Positions 41,129-50,017 are shown, counted from the stretch's first letter. The stretch is 64,000 nt of DNA from an uncultured Eubacteriales bacterium (GCA_902786355.1 CADABZ010000012.1:38308-102307), one strand, 5' to 3'. Notes: generated from the sequence alone by a model not told the origin. A program made the numbers and translations.

Positions 41129-41157
41129 TTGAAAGAATCAATCCATTAGCATATAAT
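41129..41157 (+). promoter_or_regulatory. Sigma-A promoter of the ispF-proS-cysS operon
   Basis: TTGAAA (41129-41134), a 17-base spacer and TATAAT (41152-41157). Transcription would start about 41164, just before a small GTGTC-GCCT-GACAC hairpin (41166-41179). A decayed copy of the same motif (TCATTGAAA ... TTAGCAT) lies 31 bases upstream at 41095-41121. Confidence 0.75.
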
Positions 41158-41220
41158 AGCGAAAGGTGTCGCCTGACACAGATAAGGCACCGAAATGATC
41201 ATCCAAGAGGGAGATTATAT

Positions 41221-41718
41221 ATGTCTGTAAGAGTAGGAAACGGATATGATGTCCATGAGCTTGTCCCGGAGAGGGCTCTGATCCTGTGCGGGACTCCAGT
41301 CCCCTATGAGAAAGGACTTCTCGGACATTCGGATGCTGATGTTGCAGCGCATGCACTTATGGATGCACTGCTGGGAGCAGCCGGACTCGGGGATATAGGC
41401 AGACATTTTCCCGACAGTGACGAGAAATACAGAGGAGCGGATTCGATGAAGCTCCTTGCGGAAGTGAGAGACATGCTTGCGGAGGCAAGTGAGGACGGCA
41501 GAGTCGATATCAACAACGTAGATATAACGATAATTGCTCAGGCCCCCAGACTCTCACCGTACATCGAACAGATGAAGACTAATACAGCAGATGTTCTCGG
41601 GATCCCTCTGACGCGTGTCAATATCAAGGCGACTACAGAAGAGGGTCTCGGATTTACAGGCAGGGGCGAAGGTATTGCAGCAATGGCCACCTGCGCAATA
41701 GAAGGGAGATTTAAATAA
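41221..41718 (+). CDS. ispF: 2-C-methyl-D-erythritol 2,4-cyclodiphosphate synthase
   Basis: A 165-residue IspF, the fifth enzyme of the MEP isoprenoid pathway. It converts CDP-methylerythritol phosphate to the cyclodiphosphate with zinc. The metal ligands are in GNGYDVHEL at 6-14 (Asp and His) and GHSDADVAAHALMDALLGA near 40; DIGRHFPDSD near 58 and TTEEGLGFTGRGEG near 139 are also typical. The stop overlaps the proS start as TAATG. The usual partner gene ispD is not in this window. Confidence 0.95.
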   Translation: MSVRVGNGYDVHELVPERALILCGTPVPYEKGLLGHSDADVAAHALMDALLGAAGLGDIGRHFPDSDEKYRGADSMKLLAEVRDMLAEASEDGRVDINNVDITIIAQAPRLSPYIEQMKTNTADVLGIPLTRVNIKATTEEGLGFTGRGEGIAAMATCAIEGRFK

Positions 41719-43496
41719 TGAGATTATCCAAAAACCATCTTAAAACACTCAGAGAAGCGCCATCCGATGCTGTTCTTGAGAGCCACAAGCTGCTCGTCAG
41801 AGCTAATATGATAAAGCAGGAATCAGCCGGAATCTACATGTTCCCTAAGCTGGGATGGAGAACAGTACGCAAGGTCGAGCAGATCGTCAGAGAAGAGATG
41901 GATTATATCGACTGCCAGGAAGTATACATGCCACACGTCAACCCTGCTGAACTCTGGCAGGAGACAGGCAGATGGTATGCATACGGACCAGAGCTGTGGA
42001 GAATCAAAGACCGTAATGGAAATGACTTCATCCTCAACCCTACATGCGAGGAGATGTTCACAGATTTCGTCCGCAAAGAGTGGTCATCATACAAGGAACT
42101 GCCATTCTCTCTGTATCACATCCAGTTCAAGTACAGAGACGAATCACGTCCAAGATACGGACTCCTCAGAACAAGAGAGTTCATCATGAAGGATGCTTAT
42201 TCATTCGATGCAACTGAGGAAGATCTGCATACTGCTTATATGAGACAGTATCACGCTTATGAGAAGATCTTCACCAGAATGGATCTTGACTACAGGATCG
42301 TAGAGGCTGACAACGGCCCTATCGGCGGCAGCAAGTCCCATGAGTTCTCGGCTCTCAGTGATTGGGGAGAATCAGACATCATGTACTGCGACAACTGCGG
42401 CATGGCAGCTACAGAAGAGAGAGCTGAGTTCACAGATGAGAAGCCGGTTGCTGAGGAAATGAAGCCTACTGAGGTGGTATTCACACCTGGAACCAAGACG
42501 ATCGAAGACGTCTGCAACTATCTGAACCTTCCTGTAGAGAAATCCATCAAGGCTCTTATGTTCACTACATATGACACTGACCTTCAGCCAAAGGACTACG
42601 TCACATGCTTCATAAGAGGTGACAGACAGCTCAACATGATAAAGCTTGTCAATGCACTCAATATTCCTGAGCACTACATCGAGTTCTCCGATGAAACAGT
42701 AGCAGGACCTCTTACAGGCAGCGTTGCAGGATTCACAGGCCCTGTCGGCCTCAAGAACTGCATAGTGGTTGTTGACTCCGAACTCGTCGGAACAGTCAAC
42801 ATGTGTGCAGGTGCCAACAAGGAAGACCACCACATGCTCAATGTATGCTATGGCAGAGACTACACAGGCGATATCGTTACAGATATCAAGATGCTTCAGG
42901 AAGGAGATCCATGTCCACACTGCGGAAAGCCGGTCAAGTTCAGAAGGGGAATCGAAGTAGGACAGATCTTCAAGCTCGGTCTCAAGTATTCCGAATCCAT
43001 GAATGCTACTTTCAAGGATGAGAAGGGCGTCGATCATCCTTACTGGATGGGTTGCTATGGCATAGGAATCACCAGATCCATGCAGGCAATCGTAGAGCAG
43101 CACCATGATGAAAAGGGTATCATCTGGCCGGTAGCTACCGCTCCTTATCATGTCATCGTAACAGTTATCAAGTCCAAGGACGAGACACAGCTCGCTCTTG
43201 CTTATGATATCGAGAAGAAACTCGAGGCTATGGGTGTTGAAGTCATGGTAGATGACCGTGATGAGAGACCTGGAGTCAAGTTCAACGATGCTGACCTTAT
43301 CGGTATTCCTATCAGGATCACTGTCGGCAAGCTCGCCGGTGAAGGCAAGGTTGAATACAAGCTCCGCCGTGAAGATCAGCACGAGATAATGACTGCAGAG
43401 GAAGCTATTGCTAAGGCAAAAGCCCTCGTTGATCTCGAAGGCGACGGAAGATGCTTCTTCTCAAGACTTTCAGAGGAGACAATGAACGCTCATTAA
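41718..43496 (+). CDS. proS: Prolyl-tRNA synthetase (bacterial type with editing insert)
   Basis: A 592-residue class IIa synthetase. It begins MRLSKNHLKTLREAPSDA. Motif 1 is near 62-80, motif 2 is FKYRDESRPRYGLLR with RTREFIMKDAYSF near 140-160, an INS editing domain of about 170 residues follows (TVEFTPG... type), and motif 3 is GCYGIGITRSMQA near 448. The C-terminal anticodon-binding domain has VMVDDRDERPGVKF near 508. It also contains a small CDNC/CPHC pair of Cys motifs. It charges tRNA-Pro and hydrolyses Ala-tRNA-Pro. Its ATG shares a base with the ispF stop, indicating coupling. Confidence 0.95.
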   Translation: MRLSKNHLKTLREAPSDAVLESHKLLVRANMIKQESAGIYMFPKLGWRTVRKVEQIVREEMDYIDCQEVYMPHVNPAELWQETGRWYAYGPELWRIKDRNGNDFILNPTCEEMFTDFVRKEWSSYKELPFSLYHIQFKYRDESRPRYGLLRTREFIMKDAYSFDATEEDLHTAYMRQYHAYEKIFTRMDLDYRIVEADNGPIGGSKSHEFSALSDWGESDIMYCDNCGMAATEERAEFTDEKPVAEEMKPTEVVFTPGTKTIEDVCNYLNLPVEKSIKALMFTTYDTDLQPKDYVTCFIRGDRQLNMIKLVNALNIPEHYIEFSDETVAGPLTGSVAGFTGPVGLKNCIVVVDSELVGTVNMCAGANKEDHHMLNVCYGRDYTGDIVTDIKMLQEGDPCPHCGKPVKFRRGIEVGQIFKLGLKYSESMNATFKDEKGVDHPYWMGCYGIGITRSMQAIVEQHHDEKGIIWPVATAPYHVIVTVIKSKDETQLALAYDIEKKLEAMGVEVMVDDRDERPGVKFNDADLIGIPIRITVGKLAGEGKVEYKLRREDQHEIMTAEEAIAKAKALVDLEGDGRCFFSRLSEETMNAH

Positions 43497-43523
43497 TCGT
43501 ATAACAATCAGGAGGATAACAAC

Positions 43524-44924
43524 ATGCAAGTCTACAATACACTGACCAACCGCAAAGAAGAATTCGTACCTATCGAAGAGGGAAAGGTCAAGATGTATGT
43601 CTGTGGACCTACTGTCTATAATTTCTTTCATATAGGAAATGCAAGACCTTTCGTCGTATTCGATACACTTAGAAGGTATTTCAAATACAGAGGGTATGAG
43701 GTCAAGTTCGTTCAGAACTTTACTGATGTTGACGACAAGATCATCAACAGAGCCAAGGAGGAAGGCATCACTGCTCCGGAGGTATCCGAGAAGTATATCA
43801 AGGAGTATTTTGAAGACGCCGCTTCCCTTAACGTCATCAAGGCAGACGTTCACCCTAAGGTATCCGAGCACATTCCTGAGATCATCAACTTTGTACAGAC
43901 ACTGATCGACAAGGGATATGCTTATGAAGCAGATGGTGATGTCTACTATTCGACAAGAAAATTCAAAGATTACGGCAAACTGTCCGGACAGAACATCGAT
44001 GACCTCGAGAGCGGTGCAAGGATAGCTATCGGCGAAGTCAAGCATGACCCTCTTGATTTTGCACTGTGGAAGGCACGCAAGGAAGAGTCCGAGATCGCAT
44101 GGGAATCACCATGGGGTATGGGAAGACCTGGCTGGCACATCGAGTGCTCGACAATGGCCAAGAAGCACCTTGGCGAGACAATAGACATCCACGGAGGCGG
44201 ACAGGATCTTACATTCCCGCACCATGAGAATGAGATCGCTCAGTCCGAGGCGTGCAACGGAGTTCCTTTTGCACATTACTGGATGCACAACGGATATATT
44301 ACTGTTGACAATGTCAAGATGTCGAAGTCGCTCGGCAACTTCTTCACTGTAAGGGATATCCGCAAGGAGTACACGGGAGACTTTATCAGGTTCTTCCTGC
44401 TCTCAGGACATTACCGCAGCCCTATCAACTTCAGCGACAGCCTTATGCATGCATCCAAGCAGGGCTATGACAGAATAGCTACAGCTATAGAAACTCTCGA
44501 GTTCCTTAAGAAGAACGGAACAGATGAGAAGATGCAGGGTGAGGATGAGCTGATCGCGGGCTTTGACAAGTTCAGAGACAGATTCATCGAAGTAATGGAC
44601 GATGACCTCAATACTGCAGATGCTATTTCCGTGATCTTCGAGATGGTTTCCGAGATCAATGTTGCTGTCAAAGACGGCGCATCGAAGTCATATGCTGAGG
44701 AAGCTCTGAAGAGAATAGACGAGCTGACTGAGGTACTTGGCGTGTTCAGAGATGCAGATGAAGAAGCCGGCATCGGCGATGACATCCAGGCTCTGATCGA
44801 TGAGAGACAGGCTGCCCGCAAGGAAAAGAACTGGGCAAGAGCTGACGAGATCAGGGATCAGCTCGCAGCTATGGGTATCACCCTCAAGGACACTCCGCAG
44901 GGTGTACAGGTCATCAGAAACTGA
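43524..44924 (+). CDS. cysS: Cysteinyl-tRNA synthetase
   Basis: A 466-residue class I synthetase. CGPTVYNFFHIGNARPF at 28-44 contains the zinc Cys and the HIGH-type signature. WHIECSTMAKKHLG near 205 has a second zinc Cys, GGGQDLTFPHHENEIAQS near 227 the other ligands, and KMSKSLGNFF near 269 the KMSKS loop. The C-terminal helical anticodon part has KNWARADEIRDQLAAMGI. An AGGAGG site precedes ATG 43524. It is 28 bases after proS and 11 before thyA, in the same operon. Confidence 0.96.
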   Translation: MQVYNTLTNRKEEFVPIEEGKVKMYVCGPTVYNFFHIGNARPFVVFDTLRRYFKYRGYEVKFVQNFTDVDDKIINRAKEEGITAPEVSEKYIKEYFEDAASLNVIKADVHPKVSEHIPEIINFVQTLIDKGYAYEADGDVYYSTRKFKDYGKLSGQNIDDLESGARIAIGEVKHDPLDFALWKARKEESEIAWESPWGMGRPGWHIECSTMAKKHLGETIDIHGGGQDLTFPHHENEIAQSEACNGVPFAHYWMHNGYITVDNVKMSKSLGNFFTVRDIRKEYTGDFIRFFLLSGHYRSPINFSDSLMHASKQGYDRIATAIETLEFLKKNGTDEKMQGEDELIAGFDKFRDRFIEVMDDDLNTADAISVIFEMVSEINVAVKDGASKSYAEEALKRIDELTEVLGVFRDADEEAGIGDDIQALIDERQAARKEKNWARADEIRDQLAAMGITLKDTPQGVQVIRN

Positions 44925-44935
44925 CAGGAGATATA

Positions 44936-45766
44936 ATGAGCAAAGCTGATAAGCTTTTCGTGAATATGTGCCAGGACATCCTGGACCACGGGTTCAGTAC
45001 CGAGGGAATGCCCGTAAGACCGCACTGGGAAGACGGGACTCCGGCTCACACTATCAAGAATTTCGGAGTAGTCAACAGATACGACCTGTCTGAGGAATTT
45101 CCGGCTCTGACGCTCAGACCTACAGCTATCAAGCTGGCTGCAGACGAGATGCTCTGGATATGGCAGAAAAAGTCCAACAGACTCTGCGATCTTAAGAGCC
45201 ATGTCTGGGACGAATGGGCTGATGAGAACGGTACCATAGGCAAGGCCTACGGATATCAGATGGCCAAAAAGTACAGGTTCAGACAGGGAGAGATGGATCA
45301 GGTCGACAATGTTCTGTGGTGTCTCAAAAACGACAGATACAGCCGCCGCATAATGACCAATCTCTACAATTTCGAGGACCTTTCGGAAATGAGACTCGAA
45401 CCGTGTGCCTACTCCATGACATTCAATGTCAAAGGAGATACGCTCAACGGCATACTCAACCAGAGATCCCAGGATATCCTTGCAGCCAACAACTGGAATG
45501 TTGTCCAGTACGCCATACTTCTTATGATGATGGCTCAGGTGTCAGGACTCAGGGCGGGAGAACTTGTGCATGTGATATCAGATGCTCATATCTATGACAG
45601 ACACGTGGACATCATCCGCGAACTGATCACAAGACCGCAGTACCCGGCACCGAAGGTCACTCTGGATCCGGACGTCAAAGACTTTTACAGCTTTACGACC
45701 GACCATATAAAAGTCGAAAACTATCAGCACGGGCCTCAGGTGAGAAACATCCCTGTAGCCATATGA
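44936..45766 (+). CDS. thyA: Thymidylate synthase
   Basis: A 276-residue ThyA, which methylates dUMP using methylene-tetrahydrofolate. The catalytic Cys is in RLEPCAYSMTF near 159. LNQRSQDILAANNWNVVQYA near 175 and AHIYDRHVD near 218 match the dUMP-binding positions. At 276 residues it is of normal ThyA length. In many Clostridia the gene at this place is thyX, the flavin-dependent enzyme; here it is thyA, with dihydrofolate reductase encoded 1.4 kb downstream to recycle the dihydrofolate that ThyA makes. A hairpin terminator follows the stop. Confidence 0.92.
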   Translation: MSKADKLFVNMCQDILDHGFSTEGMPVRPHWEDGTPAHTIKNFGVVNRYDLSEEFPALTLRPTAIKLAADEMLWIWQKKSNRLCDLKSHVWDEWADENGTIGKAYGYQMAKKYRFRQGEMDQVDNVLWCLKNDRYSRRIMTNLYNFEDLSEMRLEPCAYSMTFNVKGDTLNGILNQRSQDILAANNWNVVQYAILLMMMAQVSGLRAGELVHVISDAHIYDRHVDIIRELITRPQYPAPKVTLDPDVKDFYSFTTDHIKVENYQHGPQVRNIPVAI

Positions 45767-45774
45767 TAAAATGA

Positions 45775-45800
45775 AAAAGCGCCTCAGAAGGGCGCTTTTC
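45775..45800 (+). terminator. Intrinsic terminator-like hairpin between thyA and mrnC
   Basis: AAAAGCGCC (45775-45783) and GGCGCTTTT (45791-45799) form a 9-bp stem with a 7-base loop; the T tract is inside the second arm. It should reduce read-through from thyA and excludes the upstream ATG at 45771 as the mrnC start. Confidence 0.65.
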
Positions 45801-45824
45801 GATACTATGATAACAGGAAACACT

Positions 45825-46226
45825 ATGACACCAGAAGAACTGAACCGGGTCAGCACTACAGAGCTGGCATACCTGGGCGATGCTGTATACGAAGTATATA
45901 TCCGGAGGATGATACTTGAGGTGTATCCTGCGGATGCCGGCAAGTCCCACAAGGCGGCAGTAAAATATGTCGCTGCTGCCGGACAGGCTGCCGCTGCAAA
46001 GGCGCTGATGGCGGAGGACTTTCTGACGGAGGCCGAGGAAAGGATACTGAAGCGCGCACGCAATCACCGCTCGATGTCAAGGCCTCAGCATGCAGATCCT
46101 CGCGATTATAAGCTCGCAACAGGATTTGAAGCCGTGATCGGCTATCTGTATCTCTCCGGAGATATCGAAAGAGTCCGGTCGATATCGGCTGAGGCTGTAA
46201 GGATAATCGAATCACAGATCCGGTAA
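45825..46226 (+). CDS. mrnC: Mini-ribonuclease III
   Basis: A 133-residue RNase III catalytic domain without double-stranded RNA-binding domain. ELAYLGDAVYEVYIR near residue 12 is the RNase III signature, HKAAVKYVAAAGQA follows and the second acidic site is ATGFEAVIGYLYLSG near 101. It trims the ends of 23S rRNA in Gram-positive bacteria, fitting its place between cysS and rlmB. I chose ATG 45825, with AGGAAA 4 bases upstream. An in-frame ATG at 45771 lies in a terminator hairpin and one at 45807 has no ribosome binding site. Confidence 0.9.
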   Translation: MTPEELNRVSTTELAYLGDAVYEVYIRRMILEVYPADAGKSHKAAVKYVAAAGQAAAAKALMAEDFLTEAEERILKRARNHRSMSRPQHADPRDYKLATGFEAVIGYLYLSGDIERVRSISAEAVRIIESQIR

Positions 46227-46241
46227 AGAAGGGGGCTTTTG

Positions 46242-47150
46242 ATGCTCGGGATCAATTATTCGGACGACAAAAGAATATTCAATACACATACAGACGGGAT
46301 CCCGTTCCTGTCGGCAGATCTGCTTGATACACTCGGAGTGCCGAATCTTTTCACGACCAGATTTATAAGCTATGATCCGGACGCCGGAGAAGGCGAAAAA
46401 GGACTCAGGCTGGCGGTCATGAAGAATGAGGAGATATCTGAAGCTTCGCCTGTATGCAGGAAGAACAGGGATGCTCTGGCAAGGCAGCTGGGCTCTTCGA
46501 TCTCTATGGAGTGTATAACAGATCAGAAGCATACTAACTATGTTCATGTCGCCTCGCGGGAAGATCTGGGCGTGCCGACGGTAGGAAATTTTGCACTCCA
46601 CCGCCACTATGTGGACGGGGTCGTTACGGATATTCCGGATGTTCTGCTGACTGTCTTCGGAGGAGACTGTCCGCCGGTATATATAGCTGATCCGGTCAGG
46701 AAGGCTATAGGCCTTGTCCATGCAGGATGGCGCGGGACTCTAGGCAGGATCCCTGAGGTGGCCATAGCTAATATGGCAGTCAGATTCGGAAGCGACCCTG
46801 CAGATCTGTATGCGGTGATAGGGCCAGGCATATGCAGAGACTGCTATGAAATGGGTGATGAGGTCTATGACGTCTTCGCTCAGCAGTGGGGAGAAGAATC
46901 CGCCGAAAGGATCTTCTCGAAATACCCGGCGCGGGATGCTGAGGGACATGAGATACCGGGAGGCAAATACCATCTGGATCTCAGAGAGGCAAACCGCCTG
47001 ACACTTCTCAGGGCCGGCGTGCCTGAGGATCACATATCTGTCTCCAATGTATGCACGAAATGCAATTCGGAGACATTCTACTCATACAGATCCGGACATA
47101 TGGAAAATGAGCAGGTTGCAATGATGGTCAACCGTTTTGGGACTAAGTGA
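46242..47150 (+). CDS. pgeF: PgeF/YfiH family peptidoglycan editing factor (multicopper polyphenol oxidase-like)
   Basis: A 302-residue protein of the DUF152/YfiH family. Metal-site segments are RHYVDGVVTD near 124, LTVFGGDCPPVYI near 138 and GLVHAGWRGTLGRIPEVAI near 160. The family ending has CTKCNSETFYSYR near 270. E. coli YfiH removes wrongly built muropeptide precursors, and other members act on purine nucleosides. ATG 46242 follows AAGGGGG at 6 bases. It starts 15 bases after mrnC and belongs to the same run as folA and rlmB. Confidence 0.85.
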   Translation: MLGINYSDDKRIFNTHTDGIPFLSADLLDTLGVPNLFTTRFISYDPDAGEGEKGLRLAVMKNEEISEASPVCRKNRDALARQLGSSISMECITDQKHTNYVHVASREDLGVPTVGNFALHRHYVDGVVTDIPDVLLTVFGGDCPPVYIADPVRKAIGLVHAGWRGTLGRIPEVAIANMAVRFGSDPADLYAVIGPGICRDCYEMGDEVYDVFAQQWGEESAERIFSKYPARDAEGHEIPGGKYHLDLREANRLTLLRAGVPEDHISVSNVCTKCNSETFYSYRSGHMENEQVAMMVNRFGTK

Positions 47151-47193
47151 AGCAGCACATATATCATCAGCGGATACGGAAAGGAGCAGCCTT

Positions 47194-47718
47194 ATGAACC
47201 TCATCGTAGCAGCAGACAGCAAATGGGGCATCGGCAAGGACAACGGACTTCTTGCATCGCTTCCTACAGACATGAAGTATTTCAGAGATCATACCGTGGG
47301 CAAGGTCGTTGTTATGGGACGCAAAACGCTCGAGTCGCTCCCGGGAAAGAAAGGCCTTCCGAAGAGGACCAATATAGTCCTTTCGGCCAATCCAGATTTT
47401 GAGGCACCGGGCTGCAAGATCGTCCACTCTGAATATGAGCTTTTTGATGAGCTCTCAGCATATGATCCTGATGATATATTCCTTATAGGAGGTGCGTCGC
47501 TGTACAACAGATTCTACAAGTACTGCAGCACGCTCTACATCACAAGGATGGAAGGCGACCTCGGCGCGGATGCCTTCATAGTCAATATAGATGAAGATGA
47601 AGATTATGTTCTGGTATCCGAGAGCGAGCCGATCACAGAAAACGGCGTGACGTTCAGGTTCCTGGTATATTCCCGGAAGTCGGAAGGTCTCAGCAGAGCC
47701 AGGACGCTCAATTTCTGA
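47194..47718 (+). CDS. folA: Dihydrofolate reductase
   Basis: A 174-residue DHFR. MNLIVAADSKWGIGKDNGLL at the start holds the substrate loop, VVVMGRKTLESLPG near 39 binds NADPH, and IFLIGGASLYNRFYKY near 96 is the second conserved region. It regenerates tetrahydrofolate, required because thyA upstream makes dihydrofolate. The ATG at 47194 has AAAGGAGC 7 bases upstream. It lies 43 bases after pgeF and 45 before rlmB. Confidence 0.93.
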   Translation: MNLIVAADSKWGIGKDNGLLASLPTDMKYFRDHTVGKVVVMGRKTLESLPGKKGLPKRTNIVLSANPDFEAPGCKIVHSEYELFDELSAYDPDDIFLIGGASLYNRFYKYCSTLYITRMEGDLGADAFIVNIDEDEDYVLVSESEPITENGVTFRFLVYSRKSEGLSRARTLNF

Positions 47719-47763
47719 CAACCGGACGGCATGGCTGATGAGCAGTGAGATAAAGAGGAAACA

Positions 47764-48738
47764 ATGAGCAAGAGAGATAACAAAAGATTCAGTGACAGTG
47801 CCAGAAAGAACGCTCCTAAGAGAGGCGGCAAGAACAGAAGAGACTACGGAGAAAACTACGAGCCGAAGCGCCGGAGCAGACCGGCTGCAGCGTCAGCAGG
47901 CCGCAGATCATCTGCTTCCTCTGTCAGACCTGAGAGAGACAGCCGCTCACGCAGAGTGCTGGGCTTTGATCTTGATGCGGGAGAAGACAGAGTTCAGAAT
48001 ATAGGAACTGACGGTCTTGAGGTAGTCGCAGGCCGCAATCCTGTAACTGAAGCTCTTAACGGAGACCGCGATGTAGAGAGAGTCTTCATCGCCGACGGAT
48101 CGGAAGGCTCTGTATCAAAGATCGTAGCTATCGCAAGAGAGCAGGGCGTTATTGTCGATTTTGTTCCGAGAGAGAAGATCGACGCGATGGCACCGGGAAC
48201 TAAGCATCAGGGCGTAGTGGCCAAGGTCAGTGAGTACAGCTATGCGGATATGGAAGACGTCTTTGCCAGGGCAGAGGCTGCAGGCGAGGACCCGTTTATC
48301 GTTATCCTCGATGAGGTGAGTGATCCGCACAATCTCGGGGCGATAATCAGAACGGCCGAGTGCGCGGGCGCACACGGTATCATCATCCCGAAGCGCAGGG
48401 CTGCATCTCTTACTCAGACTGTTGCTCTGGCTGCGGCAGGAGCTGTTGAAAGCATGCCTGTAGTCCAGGTCACCAACCTCGCAAGGACGATAGAAGAACT
48501 CCAGGCGAGAGGCATATGGGTCGGCGCAGCAGATATGGACGGAGAGACATATTATGAAGCAAATCTCACCGGACCTATTGCGATCGTAATAGGAAACGAA
48601 GGTAAGGGAGTAGGCAGACTCGTCAAAGAGAAGTGCGACTTCGTGCTGTCGATCCCGATGTACGGGAAGATCAATTCGCTCAATGCATCCAATGCCGCTG
48701 CAGTGCTTATGTACGGAATAAGAAGGGCAAGGGGTTAG
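47764..48738 (+). CDS. rlmB: 23S rRNA (guanosine-2'-O-)-methyltransferase RlmB
   Basis: A 324-residue SpoU/TrmH-family enzyme. An extended N-terminal tail of about 80 residues is rich in Arg, Ser and Lys and probably disordered and RNA-binding. GLEVVAGRNPVTEALNGDRDV near 83 starts the substrate-binding domain. The knotted methyltransferase domain has ILDEVSDPHNLGAIIRTAE near 180, VIGNEGKGVGRL near 278 and SIPMYGKINSLNASNAAA near 297. It methylates G2251 of 23S rRNA. It ends the run that began at ispF. Confidence 0.92.
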   Translation: MSKRDNKRFSDSARKNAPKRGGKNRRDYGENYEPKRRSRPAAASAGRRSSASSVRPERDSRSRRVLGFDLDAGEDRVQNIGTDGLEVVAGRNPVTEALNGDRDVERVFIADGSEGSVSKIVAIAREQGVIVDFVPREKIDAMAPGTKHQGVVAKVSEYSYADMEDVFARAEAAGEDPFIVILDEVSDPHNLGAIIRTAECAGAHGIIIPKRRAASLTQTVALAAAGAVESMPVVQVTNLARTIEELQARGIWVGAADMDGETYYEANLTGPIAIVIGNEGKGVGRLVKEKCDFVLSIPMYGKINSLNASNAAAVLMYGIRRARG

Positions 48739-48801
48739 GCGCCCCTCCTTCCCGGAATGCTTATATTCAGGCAATGTTCGGCCGTTAATCCAAAATAATT
48801 C

Positions 48802-48830
48802 TTGACATTGACTTGTATAGTGAGTATTCT
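48802..48830 (+). promoter_or_regulatory. Promoter of the rpmG-secE-nusG-rpl-rpo operon
   Basis: TTGACA (48802-48807), a 17-base spacer and TATTCT (48825-48830). Transcription would start about 75 bases before the rpmG ATG. The gap between rlmB and this box holds a short GC-rich inverted repeat (AGGGG/CCCCT) at the rlmB stop but no clear terminator. Confidence 0.7.
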
Positions 48831-48912
48831 TATTGAGTGACTTTATGATTATTTAATCGAAGAACGGGAGACCGGGCTTCGAGTTTTAGATTGAAAAGAC
48901 GGAGGAAAACCA

Positions 48913-49074
48913 ATGGCAGCAGGCGTAAGACAGAAAGTTATCCTTGCATGCACAGAGTGCAAGCAGAGAAACTACAATACGATGAAGAATAAGAGAAACA
49001 ATCCTGACAGGATCGAGCTCATGAAGTATTGTAAATTCTGCAAGAAGGAAACTCTTCACAAGGAAACAAAGTAA
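48913..49074 (+). CDS. rpmG: 50S ribosomal protein L33
   Basis: A 53-residue ribosomal protein reading [18 protein letters not shown] at the start, with [14 protein letters not shown] in the middle and [14 protein letters not shown] at the end. The CxxC pairs mark the zinc-binding (C+) form of bL33. GGAGGAAAA precedes ATG 48913. It is in the standard place before secE. Confidence 0.95.
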   Translation: MAAGVRQKVILACTECKQRNYNTMKNKRNNPDRIELMKYCKFCKKETLHKETK

Positions 49075-49106
49075 TTTTCTTTAATTACTGATACGGAGAT
49101 ACAGGT

Positions 49107-49406
49107 ATGGCTAACAACAAGACTAACGGAAGCGATAACAGTTCGGCTGATCTCGCTAAGCAGGCAGCAAAGGCTTCCGCAAAAAAAACGAGCCAGAATA
49201 AAACAGAGAAAAAAGGCGGCCTGCTCGCTTATTTCAGGGGAGTAAGGCAGGAACTGCGCAAGGTAGTATGGCCTACAAGAGATGAGCTTACGACAGATAC
49301 AGTCGTTGTTATCGGATGCGTCATTTTCTTCGCAGTAGCATTCTGGCTGATAGATACAGGATTCCTTGCTGCACTCAAGGGTATCCTCGGCATCACATTA
49401 TCCTAG
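49107..49406 (+). CDS. secE: Preprotein translocase subunit SecE
   Basis: A 99-residue single-span SecE. The basic N-terminal region (about 50 residues, Lys/Ser/Ala-rich) is followed by the conserved amphipathic helix YFRGVRQELRKVVWPTRDEL near 42-61 and one membrane helix at about 68-90. It stabilises SecY in the protein-export channel. It lies 32 bases after rpmG and 11 before nusG. Confidence 0.93.
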   Translation: MANNKTNGSDNSSADLAKQAAKASAKKTSQNKTEKKGGLLAYFRGVRQELRKVVWPTRDELTTDTVVVIGCVIFFAVAFWLIDTGFLAALKGILGITLS

Positions 49407-49417
49407 GGAGATAACAG

Positions 49418-50017
49418 ATGGCAGATAACGTAAACATTGAAGAAACGGCAAACGTCAGGACATCAGTTTCACCGCTCGAAGGCGAAGGCCTCAGAGGAGA
49501 CGGAACTGCCAAATGGTATGTCGTCCACACATATTCCGGCTATGAGAACAAGGTCAAGACCAGCATTGAGAGAATGGTCGAGTACCGCGGAATGCAGGAC
49601 CTCATACTCGAGGTAGTCATCCCGACCGAAGAGAGAGTCGAGATCAAGGACGGTGTCAAGAAGGTCAAGACACGCAAGCTCTATCCGGGCTATGTCGTTA
49701 TCAAGATGATCGTCAACAATGAGACCTGGTATCTGGTCCGTAATACTGAGGGTGTTACAGGATTCGTAGGACATGGCTCCGATCCGATTCCTCTCACCAA
49801 GGAAGAGATCGTAAGAATGGGCATCGAAAAGCTCAAGATCGATCTCGACATCGAAGTCGGCGATACTATCCGTATCATCGGCGGAGTATTTGAAGGCCAG
49901 CTGGGTATTGTTGAAGCGGTCAATCCGGAAAAGCAGATCGTCAAGACGAGGATCTCAATGTTCGGAAGAGATACGCCTGCAGAGATCGAGTTCTCTCAGG
50001 TAAGTAAACTCAAATAG
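49418..50017 (+). CDS. nusG: Transcription termination/antitermination protein NusG
   Basis: A 199-residue NusG with a 26-residue N-terminal extension before the NGN domain (KWYVVHTYSGYENKVKTSIE near 30-49). VKTRKLYPGYVVIKM near 79, WYLVRNTEGVTGFVG near 99 and the KOW domain VGDTIRIIGGVFEGQLGIVEAV near 147 follow. It binds RNA polymerase and links it to ribosomes or Rho. In the gap to rplK (50018-50129) a CAGGGTACTCACCCTG hairpin lies at about 50025-50040. Confidence 0.95.
   Translation: MADNVNIEETANVRTSVSPLEGEGLRGDGTAKWYVVHTYSGYENKVKTSIERMVEYRGMQDLILEVVIPTEERVEIKDGVKKVKTRKLYPGYVVIKMIVNNETWYLVRNTEGVTGFVGHGSDPIPLTKEEIVRMGIEKLKIDLDIEVGDTIRIIGGVFEGQLGIVEAVNPEKQIVKTRISMFGRDTPAEIEFSQVSKLK

Noticed and set aside
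45771-45824. Longer mrnC start at 45771
   Set aside because: The codons lie in a terminator hairpin, lack a ribosome binding site and add residues not seen in Mini-III.
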